Shown: one piece after another, positions 6,810-15,927 of the stretch
Numbering within the stretch: position 1 is the first letter of the stretch
Layout of the letters: each line of letters begins with the position of its first letter
From: Chloroflexota bacterium
GTDB taxonomy: Bacteria > Chloroflexota > Ktedonobacteria > Ktedonobacterales > Ktedonobacteraceae
Reading direction: 5' to 3'
Length of the DNA stretch: 16,739 bases
NCBI GenBank assembly: GCA_005881495.1
Contig: VBHI01000171.1
Location: 1-16,739, forward strand
Notes under the pieces: model-generated
Seen by the model: only the letters and a program-made list of their open reading frames with translations
Database searches by the model: none
What the model was told of the DNA's origin: nothing
Made by a program: the position numbers and the translations under genes

Positions 6810-8747
6810 ATGACAAATTTAACGGTATTGGTGCTGCTAGCGCCACTACTTGGGTTCGTGATCCTCGGTGTGGCTGGCAGCGCTCTGACAAGCAGGGCTA
6901 TAATTACTGTAGCGTGGGGTGGCTGTGGCCTCGCTTTTCTTTTTGCGACTATCAGCTTCTTCTCGATGCTTGGTACGCCTGTTGCGGCACGAACCAGTGA
7001 CCAGGTATTCTATACCTGGGTCTCCTCTGGCACCTTTCAACTGAGCTTTGGCTTGTACCTTGATCCCTTATCGGCCACGATGTTGATGATTGTCACGGGC
7101 GTAGGACTCTTGATCCATATCTATTCAGCAGGATATATGAAAGAGATGGTTCTGCTGGTAAGCGCGGATAATTTTCTCTTCCTGCTGGTCGGTTGGGGCC
7201 TGGTTGGCCTGGCCTCATTCCTCTTGATTGGTTTCTGGTATCGCCGGCCCAGAGCGGTCGCGGCGGCCCAAAAAGCCCTGGTCGTCAACATCATAGGTGA
7301 CTTTGGCTTCATGATCGCTATTTTCCTTATCTTCAAAGAGTATGGCGTACTGAACTTCTACAATAACGCCAGCGGTAATGGGGTCTTTTCCATTCTTAAC
7401 CCTGCAAGTTCCGGGACCATGCTTCAGACAATCATCGCCCTGTGCCTCTTTATCGCCTGTGCGGCGAAATCGGCACAGTTGCCACTCTATATGTGGCTGC
7501 CAGATGCCATGGAGGGCCCCACTCCTGTCAGTGCTCTCATCCACGCGGCAACTATGGTAACAGCCGGTGTTTACCTGGTTGCGCGCGCACATCCGCTCTT
7601 TGAACTGTCTCCAACAGCATTAACCATCATAGCGCTGATTGGGGGATTGACCGCGATCTTCGCGGCAAGCATCGCCATCTTCCAACTGGATATCAAGCGC
7701 GTGCTGGCTTATTCGACCATCAGCCAGCTGGGCTATATGTTTATGGCCGAGGGTGTGCATAATTATACTGCTGGTATCTTCCACCTCACGACCCATGCCT
7801 ACTTCAAAGCGCTGCTCTTCCTTTGCGCGGGCGCCGTCATCCACGCCCTTGACGGAGAACAAGATATGCGCCAGATGGGCGGGTTGAGAGATAAACTTAC
7901 GATCACCTTCTGGACTTTTTTGCTGGCTGCTCTGGCGATTAGCGGCATACCTCCGCTCTCCGGCTTCTGGAGTAAGGATGAAATTCTCAGCTCATTACTG
8001 GCGCAGGCAACGGTCAATAATCAACCCCTGTCATACGTGCTCTGGGGTATCGGCATCATAACGGCAGGCCTCACAGCCTTCTATATATTCCGCCTCTTCT
8101 ACGGCATCTTTCAGGGAGATTATCGCGGCACAGGCCAGTCCAGCCATGCGCAAGACGAGGATGAAGAAGAGCCGTCGCGGCATACAGGACGCTTGAGGAT
8201 TCACGAAGCTCCAGCCGTCATGACCGTACCGCTCATTATTTTAGCGTTCCTCTCCTGTGTGGGCGGCCTGGTTGGCTCGTTTGCCATCATTGGATTCCCC
8301 CAGTGGGATCCGATCGGGAATTTCCTCGCGCCTGTCTTCGCCGATGTGCATACCATGGCAACGGCTTCACTCGGCGTCCAGTGGACCTCAACAGTCTTGA
8401 GCGTTGGCATCGGCCTGCTTGGTATCCTGGCAGCCTGGAGAATATACGGTCGCGGCTTCCAATACAAAGAGAACGATAACCAGCTCTACCAGCTGGTACT
8501 GCATAAGTACTATGTTGATGAAATATTGGACGCGGTGATTGTTCAGCCGATTCTCTGGTCTGGGCGCACGGCAACCCGCCTTCTTGAAGGCGAGCTTCTC
8601 GATGCTGGAGGCCAGGCCGTAGCCGGGGGACTGCGAGGAATCAGTACAGGCTTGCGCCGCCTGCAAACGGGCTACGTGCGTAACTACGCCCTGGCAATTC
8701 TGATTGGCGTATTGCTCATTATTTTGTACTATGCAGTGAGGGGGTAA
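6810..8747 (+). CDS. nuoL: NADH-quinone oxidoreductase subunit L, with TM4 deletion and missing TM5 glutamate
   Basis: This is the distal antiporter-like subunit of complex I, with 645 residues including the C-terminal lateral helix region. Conserved elements: SAQLPLYMWLPDAMEGPTPVSALIHAATMVTAG with K220, LAYSTISQLGYM, THAYFKALLFLCAGAVIHAL, and SGFWSKDEIL with K389; D164 in GDFGF is also kept. Two family features are absent. Between GYM (residue 110) and VSADN only four residues remain, where E. coli and Thermus have about 17 more (the GYxRFFAYxNLF segment, start of TM4). The signature GWE(G/L)VGL reads GWGLVGL, so the essential TM5 glutamate (E144 in E. coli) is Gly130, codon GGC. There is no frameshift or stop. 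A charged loop of about 25 residues near residue 450 is also present. Confidence 0.94.
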   Translation: MTNLTVLVLLAPLLGFVILGVAGSALTSRAIITVAWGGCGLAFLFATISFFSMLGTPVAARTSDQVFYTWVSSGTFQLSFGLYLDPLSATMLMIVTGVGLLIHIYSAGYMKEMVLLVSADNFLFLLVGWGLVGLASFLLIGFWYRRPRAVAAAQKALVVNIIGDFGFMIAIFLIFKEYGVLNFYNNASGNGVFSILNPASSGTMLQTIIALCLFIACAAKSAQLPLYMWLPDAMEGPTPVSALIHAATMVTAGVYLVARAHPLFELSPTALTIIALIGGLTAIFAASIAIFQLDIKRVLAYSTISQLGYMFMAEGVHNYTAGIFHLTTHAYFKALLFLCAGAVIHALDGEQDMRQMGGLRDKLTITFWTFLLAALAISGIPPLSGFWSKDEILSSLLAQATVNNQPLSYVLWGIGIITAGLTAFYIFRLFYGIFQGDYRGTGQSSHAQDEDEEEPSRHTGRLRIHEAPAVMTVPLIILAFLSCVGGLVGSFAIIGFPQWDPIGNFLAPVFADVHTMATASLGVQWTSTVLSVGIGLLGILAAWRIYGRGFQYKENDNQLYQLVLHKYYVDEILDAVIVQPILWSGRTATRLLEGELLDAGGQAVAGGLRGISTGLRRLQTGYVRNYALAILIGVLLIILYYAVRG

Positions 8748-8756
8748 CTGAGAGGT

Positions 8757-10307
8757 ATGTATCCAATCTTATCAATTATCACATTTCTCCCGCTTGTGGG
8801 AGGAATTGCCATACTGCTCATTCCCAAAAACCAGCTAGCCGCGATCCGCTGGACGGCCTTTGCTGTTGCGTGTGTCAATCTACTCCAGACCCTGGGGCTT
8901 ATGTTGGCCTATTCTCAGGCCAATGTATCATCCACCTCGTCAGTGGTCGACAACGCTCCAAATGGTACCTTCCTCTTCAACGAGCAGTTGCAGTGGATTC
9001 CGTCGGTAGGCATAAGCTATAGCCTCGGCGTTGACGGTATCAGTCTCTTGTTGGTCGCTCTGACAACCCTCCTCACAGTGGTCTGTATCGCCGCGTCGTT
9101 TCGCGTTGAACAGAAGGTCAAGAACTACATGGCCTTCATGCTGCTGCTTGAAAGCGGCATCATCGGCGTCTTCCTCTCCACCAACCTCTTCCTCTTCTAT
9201 ATTTTCTGGGAAGTGATGCTGATTCCGGCCTATTTCCTGGTCGGCAGTTGGGGCGGAGAGCGACGTATTTACGCGGCCTTCAAGTTCGTGCTCTATACCT
9301 CGTTGGGCAGCCTGTTGATGCTGGCAGGCATCATCGCCCTGGGGTATTTTCACCAGCAGACATCCGGGGGCAACTATACACTCGACCTGGCCACGCTGCT
9401 CAATAGCAAGCTTGATCCTACCGTACAACTCTGGCTGTTCCTGGCTTTTGCGGCGGCCTTCGTGGTGAAAGTACCCTTTGTGCCATTCCATAGCTGGCTG
9501 CCCGACGCCTATAGCGAGGCCCCAGCACCAGTTACAGCCATGCTGGCCGGAGCCATGTCAAAGACGGGAGCTTACGGCTTTCTGCGCCTGTGCCTGCCGC
9601 TCTTCCCTTCGGCGGCGCACACGCTGGCGCCACTCTTCAGTACCCTGGCAGTCGTCAGTATTCTCTACTGCGCGCTGCTGGCCCTGGTGCAGACTGACCT
9701 CAAACGGCTGCTGGGATATTCAAGTATCAGCCACCTTGGCGTCGTCATGCTCGGCATGTTCGCCTTCAATATACAGGGGATAGAAGGTTCCGTGCTACAG
9801 ATGGTCAATCATGGTATCACCACTGCCGCGCTCTTCCTCATCGTGGGTCTGATTGAGGCTCGGACAGGTACACGCAACATCAACGACTTCGGTGGACAGG
9901 CGAAGCGCGTTCCTATCCTGGCGACGGTGTTGCTAATCGCCACGCTCTCATCGCTTGGACTGCCTGGTCTGAATAGTTTTGCCGGCGAGTTCCTGGCCCT
10001 ACTTGGCGCCTTCCTCAGCAACGCGCTCTTCGGTGTGCTGGGTACTGCTGTGGTGATACCGGCCGCCTGGTACATGATCCGTTTTTTCCTGGGCCTTATG
10101 GAAGGGCCTCGACCAACCGAAGGCCCTGTAGCAGCACTTGAGCGCAGAGGAAAGCTGCCGGACTTACACTTCGCTGAATTCCTCACCCTCTCGCCATTGC
10201 TTGTGCTGATTTTTTCTATCGGGCTTCATCCTGCCCCGCTGACTTATTTAATGGAACCTTCAGTGGTGAACACATTGCAAAATCTAGGTAGTGCATTCAT
10301 CCGTTGA
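8757..10307 (+). CDS. nuoM: NADH-quinone oxidoreductase subunit M
   Basis: This is an antiporter-like proton-pumping subunit of 516 residues with about 14 membrane helices. All key charged positions are in place: E152 in FYIFWEVMLIPAYFLVG, K238 in VVKVPFVPFHSWLPDAYSEAPAPV, and K269 in MSKTGAYGFLR. LLGYSSISHLG and MVNHGITTAALFLIVG are also typical. It begins nine bases after nuoL, with GAGAGG immediately upstream, and is followed by a 104-bp repeat-bearing spacer. Its intact active residues contrast with NuoL next door. Confidence 0.96.
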   Translation: MYPILSIITFLPLVGGIAILLIPKNQLAAIRWTAFAVACVNLLQTLGLMLAYSQANVSSTSSVVDNAPNGTFLFNEQLQWIPSVGISYSLGVDGISLLLVALTTLLTVVCIAASFRVEQKVKNYMAFMLLLESGIIGVFLSTNLFLFYIFWEVMLIPAYFLVGSWGGERRIYAAFKFVLYTSLGSLLMLAGIIALGYFHQQTSGGNYTLDLATLLNSKLDPTVQLWLFLAFAAAFVVKVPFVPFHSWLPDAYSEAPAPVTAMLAGAMSKTGAYGFLRLCLPLFPSAAHTLAPLFSTLAVVSILYCALLALVQTDLKRLLGYSSISHLGVVMLGMFAFNIQGIEGSVLQMVNHGITTAALFLIVGLIEARTGTRNINDFGGQAKRVPILATVLLIATLSSLGLPGLNSFAGEFLALLGAFLSNALFGVLGTAVVIPAAWYMIRFFLGLMEGPRPTEGPVAALERRGKLPDLHFAEFLTLSPLLVLIFSIGLHPAPLTYLMEPSVVNTLQNLGSAFIR

Positions 10308-10308
10308 A

Positions 10309-10340
10309 CCCCGCCTACGGCGGTCCCCGCCTACGGCGGT
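10309..10340. repeat. Two tandem 16-bp units after nuoM
   Basis: CCCCGCCTACGGCGGT occurs twice without mismatch (10309-10324 and 10325-10340). Each unit contains the hairpin CCGCC-TAC-GGCGG. The array starts directly after the nuoM stop codon. It is followed by a longer inverted repeat, with which it probably forms one composite intergenic element. Confidence 0.92.
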
Positions 10341-10404
10341 CCCTCCGATAAATCGGGGGCCTACAGTAGACCCCCGATTTATCGAGGGGCGAGCGAAGCG
10401 AGGT
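10341..10404. repeat. Long inverted repeat in the nuoM-nuoN spacer, tail forms nuoN RBS
   Basis: CGATAAATCGGGGG (10346-10359) pairs perfectly with CCCCCGATTTATCG (10371-10384). Beyond one mismatch, four more pairs (10341-10344 with 10386-10389) extend the stem. The 11-base loop carries the mini-palindrome CTA-CAG-TAG. The right flank GAGCGAAGCGAGGT contains the only Shine-Dalgarno-like sequence before nuoN (GCGAGGT, about 7 bases from the ATG at 10412). No T-run follows, so transcription probably continues. It might act as an mRNA-stabilising or processing element within the operon. Confidence 0.88.
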
Positions 10405-10411
10405 ATTATCT

Positions 10412-12142
10412 ATGACATTTACATATACAGTGACTGCCGCCGATTGGGGGCGTATCGCACCAGAGCTAGTGCTGGCGATTATGGCACTCCTGGTGATGAT
10501 TACAGATATATTGCTGCCACGGCAGGGAACAACCGCAAAAGACAGCGCCCCCACAAATATTGTCGTTTTGCCAGCATTGAGCCTGCTGGGTCTGGCGGGA
10601 GCTTTCGTGGCGACCGTCGTGCTCTATGTGACGGGAGATCAAAAGACGGCGTTCAACCAGATGGTTAGCTCCGATTACGGCTCGCTCTACGCCTATATCA
10701 TCATTCTGAGCGCGAGCTTTCTGGGTATTCTGCTCTCGCCCGCCTACCTCAAACGGTTGAACCTGATTCACCAGGGAGAATACTATGCCCTGCTCTTGTT
10801 TGCTACCGTTGGTATGATGCTGCTGGCTGCCGCGGCGAGCTTCCTGATAGTCTTCGTGGGATTGGAACTGTTTTCGCTGGCCCTGTACATCCTCTGTGGC
10901 TATGTTGTACGGCGCAAGAGCTCGCAAGAATCGGGCATGAAGTATTTCCTGCTCAGTTCGTTTGCCTCGGCCTTCCTACTCTATGGCATTGCCCTCACCT
11001 ACGCGACAACAGGCAACACCTCTTTCGCGGGCATTCGTAATTACCTTATCAGGACCATGCCTGTTGCGTTTCCTTTGAATCAGCCTGTCTCTATTTTCAA
11101 TGCCTCAGCCACGCATAGTCCAACCCTCTTGCTCACCGCCATGGGCCTTCTCATCGTTGGCTTTGCCTTTAAGGTGTCAGCCATTCCTTTCCAGGCATGG
11201 GTGCCCGATGTCTACGACGGCGCGCCTGCCCCTGTCACAGCCTTCATGTCTGTGGCGACGAAAGCCGCCGCCCTCGTCGCCTTTGCACGCGTCTTCGATG
11301 TCGTCTTCCAGCCCGCCAGGGGAGATTGGACGGCCATCATCTGGGCCATCGCTATCCTCACCATCGTTGGTGGTAATATCATGGCGCTCGTCCAGAGCAG
11401 CGTTAAGCGCATGCTGGCTTACTCCAGCATCGCTCACGCCGGCTACCTCTTAATCGGTGTCGTCGTCGGTGGCATAGTCGGCATATCCGCTATCCTCTTT
11501 TACCTGCTCTGCTATACCTTCATGAACCTGGGGGCCTTTGGCATCGTCTCCCTGCTGGAGCGCGTCGATAACAGCGGCAGCAACTATACCGAGCTGCGCG
11601 GCCTATGGTATCGCCAGCCTGCGTTGGCGGGCCTGCTCTCATTCTTCATGCTGGCCCTGGCAGGTTTCCCACCTATGGCAGGTTTCGCCGCCAAATATTA
11701 TCTCTTCTATGCTGCCCTGCGGGGCGGTTACCCCGAACTGCTCATCATCGGCGTGCTCGCCAGCGTCCTGGGCATGTACTATTACCTGCGCGTCATCGCC
11801 ACCATGTTCATGGAAAAAGAAGTGGCCGTAGCACCTTCAGTTTCACCTGCCCCAGTTCCCAACAACAATAAAAAGATCCCCGGGAAACTTGGCGATACAG
11901 GTACCCTGACCTCAAGGGGGGCCGCCACAGCGGTAGCGGTAAAACCAGCCACCACATCGGCTATGGCTAGCCCTCCAAAGACGGCAATCACAGTTGCCGA
12001 GAAGAGCCAACCTGTAAGCATCAGTTGGGTATCCTGGGTTGCGGTAGGGATCGCTGCTGTGGGCACACTGGCAATGGGTACCATCCTCCCGTTCTGGTTC
12101 ATCCCACTGGCGCAGCAGGCGGCACTAATGATGTTTAAGTGA
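10412..12142 (+). CDS. nuoN: NADH-quinone oxidoreductase subunit N with long linker
   Basis: This is an antiporter-like subunit of the membrane arm, next to NuoK. It has 576 residues; family members usually have near 480-500. Key residues are present: E152 in VGLELFSLALYIL, K254 in FKVSAIPFQAWVPDVYDGAPAPV, and K284 in ATKAAALVAFARVF. LAYSSIAHAGYLLIG and MLALAGFPPMAGFAAKYYLF are typical. Residues about 471-536 form a hydrophilic Pro/Ala/Ser/Thr/Lys-rich stretch between the last two membrane helices, where most homologues have a short loop; the final helix (VSWVAVGIAAVGTLAMG) follows. It is the last nuo gene; no clear terminator follows. Confidence 0.95.
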   Translation: MTFTYTVTAADWGRIAPELVLAIMALLVMITDILLPRQGTTAKDSAPTNIVVLPALSLLGLAGAFVATVVLYVTGDQKTAFNQMVSSDYGSLYAYIIILSASFLGILLSPAYLKRLNLIHQGEYYALLLFATVGMMLLAAAASFLIVFVGLELFSLALYILCGYVVRRKSSQESGMKYFLLSSFASAFLLYGIALTYATTGNTSFAGIRNYLIRTMPVAFPLNQPVSIFNASATHSPTLLLTAMGLLIVGFAFKVSAIPFQAWVPDVYDGAPAPVTAFMSVATKAAALVAFARVFDVVFQPARGDWTAIIWAIAILTIVGGNIMALVQSSVKRMLAYSSIAHAGYLLIGVVVGGIVGISAILFYLLCYTFMNLGAFGIVSLLERVDNSGSNYTELRGLWYRQPALAGLLSFFMLALAGFPPMAGFAAKYYLFYAALRGGYPELLIIGVLASVLGMYYYLRVIATMFMEKEVAVAPSVSPAPVPNNNKKIPGKLGDTGTLTSRGAATAVAVKPATTSAMASPPKTAITVAEKSQPVSISWVSWVAVGIAAVGTLAMGTILPFWFIPLAQQAALMMFK

Positions 12143-12454
12143 AGAATGTAGGTAGGAATGCAATGTAGATTGGAAATGTTTGTTTATCAATAGCTGGTTT
12201 CAACGTAGATGAGAGTCAATCGTAGTGAATGATCAGTGGCATACGGCAAAATAGTCTGTGCCTCTCCCCCTCATGATCTAAAGGAACTTGCGACTGACAT
12301 ACTAGCAGAGAACGCTTGAGTTCAGGAGACACAACCATTATACCTGGCCGTACCCATTCGGGTTATCCTGTTTCATCCTGTCTAAAGATGTGATACGCTG
12401 TACTGATGAGAGTAATATATGATAAATGCGTAATGCAAAATAAAGGGTGTGCGC
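12143..12454. other. Intergenic region nuoN to GH18-like gene
   Basis: About 310 bp without a convincing gene. I see no strong hairpin followed by T-run after nuoN, so the end of the nuo transcript is not defined here. The only candidate signals are a weak promoter-like pair at 12316-12344 (listed separately) and an A+T-rich stretch just before the next gene. No tRNA-like or repeat structure stands out. Confidence 0.6.
12316..12344 (+). promoter_or_regulatory. Weak candidate sigma-70 promoter for GH18-like gene
   Basis: TTGAGT (12316-12321) and TATACC (12339-12344) are separated by 17 bp; each matches the consensus at four of six positions. It lies about 110 bp before the gene start. Such matches occur by chance, so this is only a suggestion. 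Confidence 0.25.
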
Positions 12455-13714
12455 ATGTTCGAAAGAATATTCAGCAGAACAAGATTCCTCTTTCCCCTTC
12501 TACTCGCCTTGTTCGCGGTGTTCTTGACCGGTTGGCTCCTTGTCGCTGCTCCAAGGCAGGGTGGGGCCTGGCTGCAGGCCATCTCAGTGCAGTCGCAACA
12601 AGCTCTCACCATCAATACTGACACGTCAACCCCTCGATTTTTAAACGGAAAACTTGCTTCGCTGGGTTGGATTGTTGGACACGATTGCCAGCGAGGTATG
12701 CGCGCCTACCTGCAAACCGCCGACACGAATCCCGACGCAGCCCTCGTAGGTACCGGCTGGCTTGACCCCACAACCGGTAAGTTCATTAACGGTCAAAGCA
12801 ATAACTGCATGCCCGGCAGCCTCAGTATGGATAATGTGGTGCAACTGGTGCATAGCAAAGGTGGCATGGCCTATTTCACGGTGACCATGATGACCGACGG
12901 CTCGTCGCAGGCATGGACCTCACAACAGCAGTCGGACTACATCAGTAGAGCCACGACTGACCAGAGCTATATCGACAACATTGTGCAAGAGGTTGAACGC
13001 GCCCACTATGATGGGGTCATCATGGATTTAGAGGCTGGCCTGGCCACGTATCCCAACATCCAGCAGCTCTTTGCCACCTTCAACCAGCATATGTGGGCTG
13101 CTCTCAAGCCCCTGCACAAGTGGTATGGCATCGCCCTCATTCATAAACTCAGTGACCACGACGATTATTACAATCTCAATGCCTTTGAGAACTGGTCGCT
13201 GCTGGCTCATGTCTCTGACTTCATCGTTATCATGGCAGTCGACCAGTCCTACTTCTCTCCAGGCCCAACCGTCAGTATCCCCTGGCTAAAACAACTCCTG
13301 GCCTACACGCTGCGCACAATGCCCAATATGCTCCCACGCATCATCTGGGAACTCCCGCTCTATGGCGCCACCTGGCGCCTCTCAGGCGGTAAGTGGGTCT
13401 TTGACGGCGGGGTCAACTACTCCGATGGAGTTGCTCTTGTGCAAAAGATACCCGCTGCACAAATTGATTCTGCCGCGAGCAACCTGAACGATCTCACCTG
13501 CGCCCACCTGGTCTATACAGACGCGGCTGGCGTTGAGCATTCCCTCTGGTATCACACCGCCAAAAACCTCTACTACATTATTACGAACTTCCGCAAGATG
13601 ATAGAGCAGGTGCCGCAATTTGATCACAGCCATCTACAAATTGCCGTCTGGTACCGCGCAACCTGGGAGCCAGGAGATGTGTGGCCTATGCTGAAGGATG
13701 TGCTGCCTAACTGA
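12455..13714 (+). CDS. Membrane-anchored GH18-like (YaaH/CFLE-type) protein
   Basis: This is a 419-residue protein with an N-terminal hydrophobic segment (residues about 11-32, preceded by Arg residues), so it is probably secreted or anchored outside the membrane. The rest looks like a glycosyl hydrolase family 18 TIM barrel of the type found in spore-germination YaaH-like proteins: YDGVIMDLEAG (D191, E193) matches the DGxxxDxE catalytic strand, FIVIMAVDQ (M260-D263) matches the later MxYD strand with Val for Tyr, and IPWLKQLLAYT followed by ELPLYGATW matches the end of the barrel. The first aspartate pair is reduced (Ile where D or N is usual). No LysM domain is visible. Substrate is unknown; peptidoglycan or a chitin-like glycan is plausible. 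The ATG at 12455 is preferred over GTG 12449 because AAAGGG (12443-12447) is better spaced. It is not a complex I component. Confidence 0.72.
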   Translation: MFERIFSRTRFLFPLLLALFAVFLTGWLLVAAPRQGGAWLQAISVQSQQALTINTDTSTPRFLNGKLASLGWIVGHDCQRGMRAYLQTADTNPDAALVGTGWLDPTTGKFINGQSNNCMPGSLSMDNVVQLVHSKGGMAYFTVTMMTDGSSQAWTSQQQSDYISRATTDQSYIDNIVQEVERAHYDGVIMDLEAGLATYPNIQQLFATFNQHMWAALKPLHKWYGIALIHKLSDHDDYYNLNAFENWSLLAHVSDFIVIMAVDQSYFSPGPTVSIPWLKQLLAYTLRTMPNMLPRIIWELPLYGATWRLSGGKWVFDGGVNYSDGVALVQKIPAAQIDSAASNLNDLTCAHLVYTDAAGVEHSLWYHTAKNLYYIITNFRKMIEQVPQFDHSHLQIAVWYRATWEPGDVWPMLKDVLPN

Positions 13715-13763
13715 AAGAAAAACGCTGAGAGGAGGTAACTCGCTCTCAGCGTTTTTCTTTCAG
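13711..13763. terminator. Bidirectional rho-independent terminator
   Basis: A 21-bp perfect inverted repeat spans 13711-13731 and 13743-13763, with an 11-base loop. The GC-rich core is CGCTGAGAG-like and the outer arms are A-rich on the left (GAAAGAAAAA) and T-rich on the right (TTTTTCTTTC), so it can terminate transcription from both sides. It serves the plus-strand GH18-like gene, whose TGA (13712-13714) lies inside the left arm, and the minus-strand groEL, whose stop is at 13783. Confidence 0.92.
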
Positions 13764-13782
13764 CCTTTATCGCGATACAGGG

Positions 13783-15486
<1,704 letters not shown>

Positions 15487-15789
15487 TTACTCCACAATAC
15501 CCATAATGTCGCTTTCGCGTAGGATCAAATACTCTTCGCCATCCATCTTGACTTCGGTGCCAGCATACTTTGCAAACAACACCTTCTCTCCCACCTTGAC
15601 CTCCAAAGTGGTGCGCTTGCCATTGTCCAGAATCTTGCCAGGACCAACTGCCAGAACCTCGCCCTCCTGGGGCTTCTCTTTCGCGGTATCCGGTAGCACA
15701 ATGCCGCTCTTTGTGACGGTTTCACGCGTTGATGCTTTGACTACCACACGGTCACCCAGCGGCTGAATTTTTAGGCTCACTGTTGACAT
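15487..15789 (-). CDS. groES: Co-chaperonin GroES (10 kDa)
   Basis: This is the lid of the chaperonin, with 100 residues. Typical elements: [11 protein letters not shown] at the start, the mobile loop [22 protein letters not shown] that docks to GroEL, VGPGK, and [27 protein letters not shown] at the end. The ATG at 15789 is preceded by GGGAG and AAGG on the minus strand. The longer upstream frame to 15918 would run through the CIRCE operator and promoter and is rejected. It is the first gene of the groES-groEL operon and is under the CIRCE element. Confidence 0.98.
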   Translation of the reverse strand: MSTVSLKIQPLGDRVVVKASTRETVTKSGIVLPDTAKEKPQEGEVLAVGPGKILDNGKRTTLEVKVGEKVLFAKYAGTEVKMDGEEYLILRESDIMGIVE

Positions 15790-15854
15790 ACCTTTTTCTC
15801 CCTGATTTTTCACTATATGAATTTCAGACGAGCTATACCTCGTCCCTTCAAATG

Positions 15855-15881
15855 TTAGCACTCTCATAACAAGAGTGCGAA
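15855..15881 (-). promoter_or_regulatory. CIRCE operator (HrcA binding site)
   Basis: The plus-strand sequence TTAGCACTC (15855-15863), nine bases, GAGTGCGAA (15873-15881) matches the CIRCE consensus TTAGCACTC-N9-GAGTGCTAA except for one position in the second arm. It lies about 66 bp upstream of the groES start and just downstream of the -10 box. HrcA repression, released on heat shock, is therefore expected. The hrcA gene is not in the window. Confidence 0.95.
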
Positions 15882-15889
15882 CCTCCCAT

Positions 15890-15918
15890 ATAATACACCA
15901 TTCGAGGCCCCACCGCAA
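15890..15918 (-). promoter_or_regulatory. groESL promoter (sigma-70 type)
   Basis: Read on the minus strand, TTGCGG (15918-15913) and TATTAT (15895-15890) are 17 bp apart. The predicted start point, about seven bases beyond, falls within or at the edge of the CIRCE operator, which is the arrangement known for HrcA-repressed genes. The -35 and -10 boxes lie between otsB and groES, so groESL can be transcribed independently of otsB. Confidence 0.75.
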
Positions 15919-15927
15919 GAGTCTATT

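Noticed and set aside
8940..9491. 183-codon minus-strand frame opposite nuoM.
   Set aside because: Antisense shadow of a conserved membrane gene, with a composition (Glu/Gln/His rich) that mirrors hydrophobic codons on the other strand.
10341..10404. Rho-independent terminator between nuoM and nuoN.
   Set aside because: A strong stem exists but no T-run follows, and nuoN belongs to the same operon.
15790..15918. Longer GroES N terminus (43 extra residues).
   Set aside because: It would translate through the promoter and CIRCE operator; GroES is about 100 residues.
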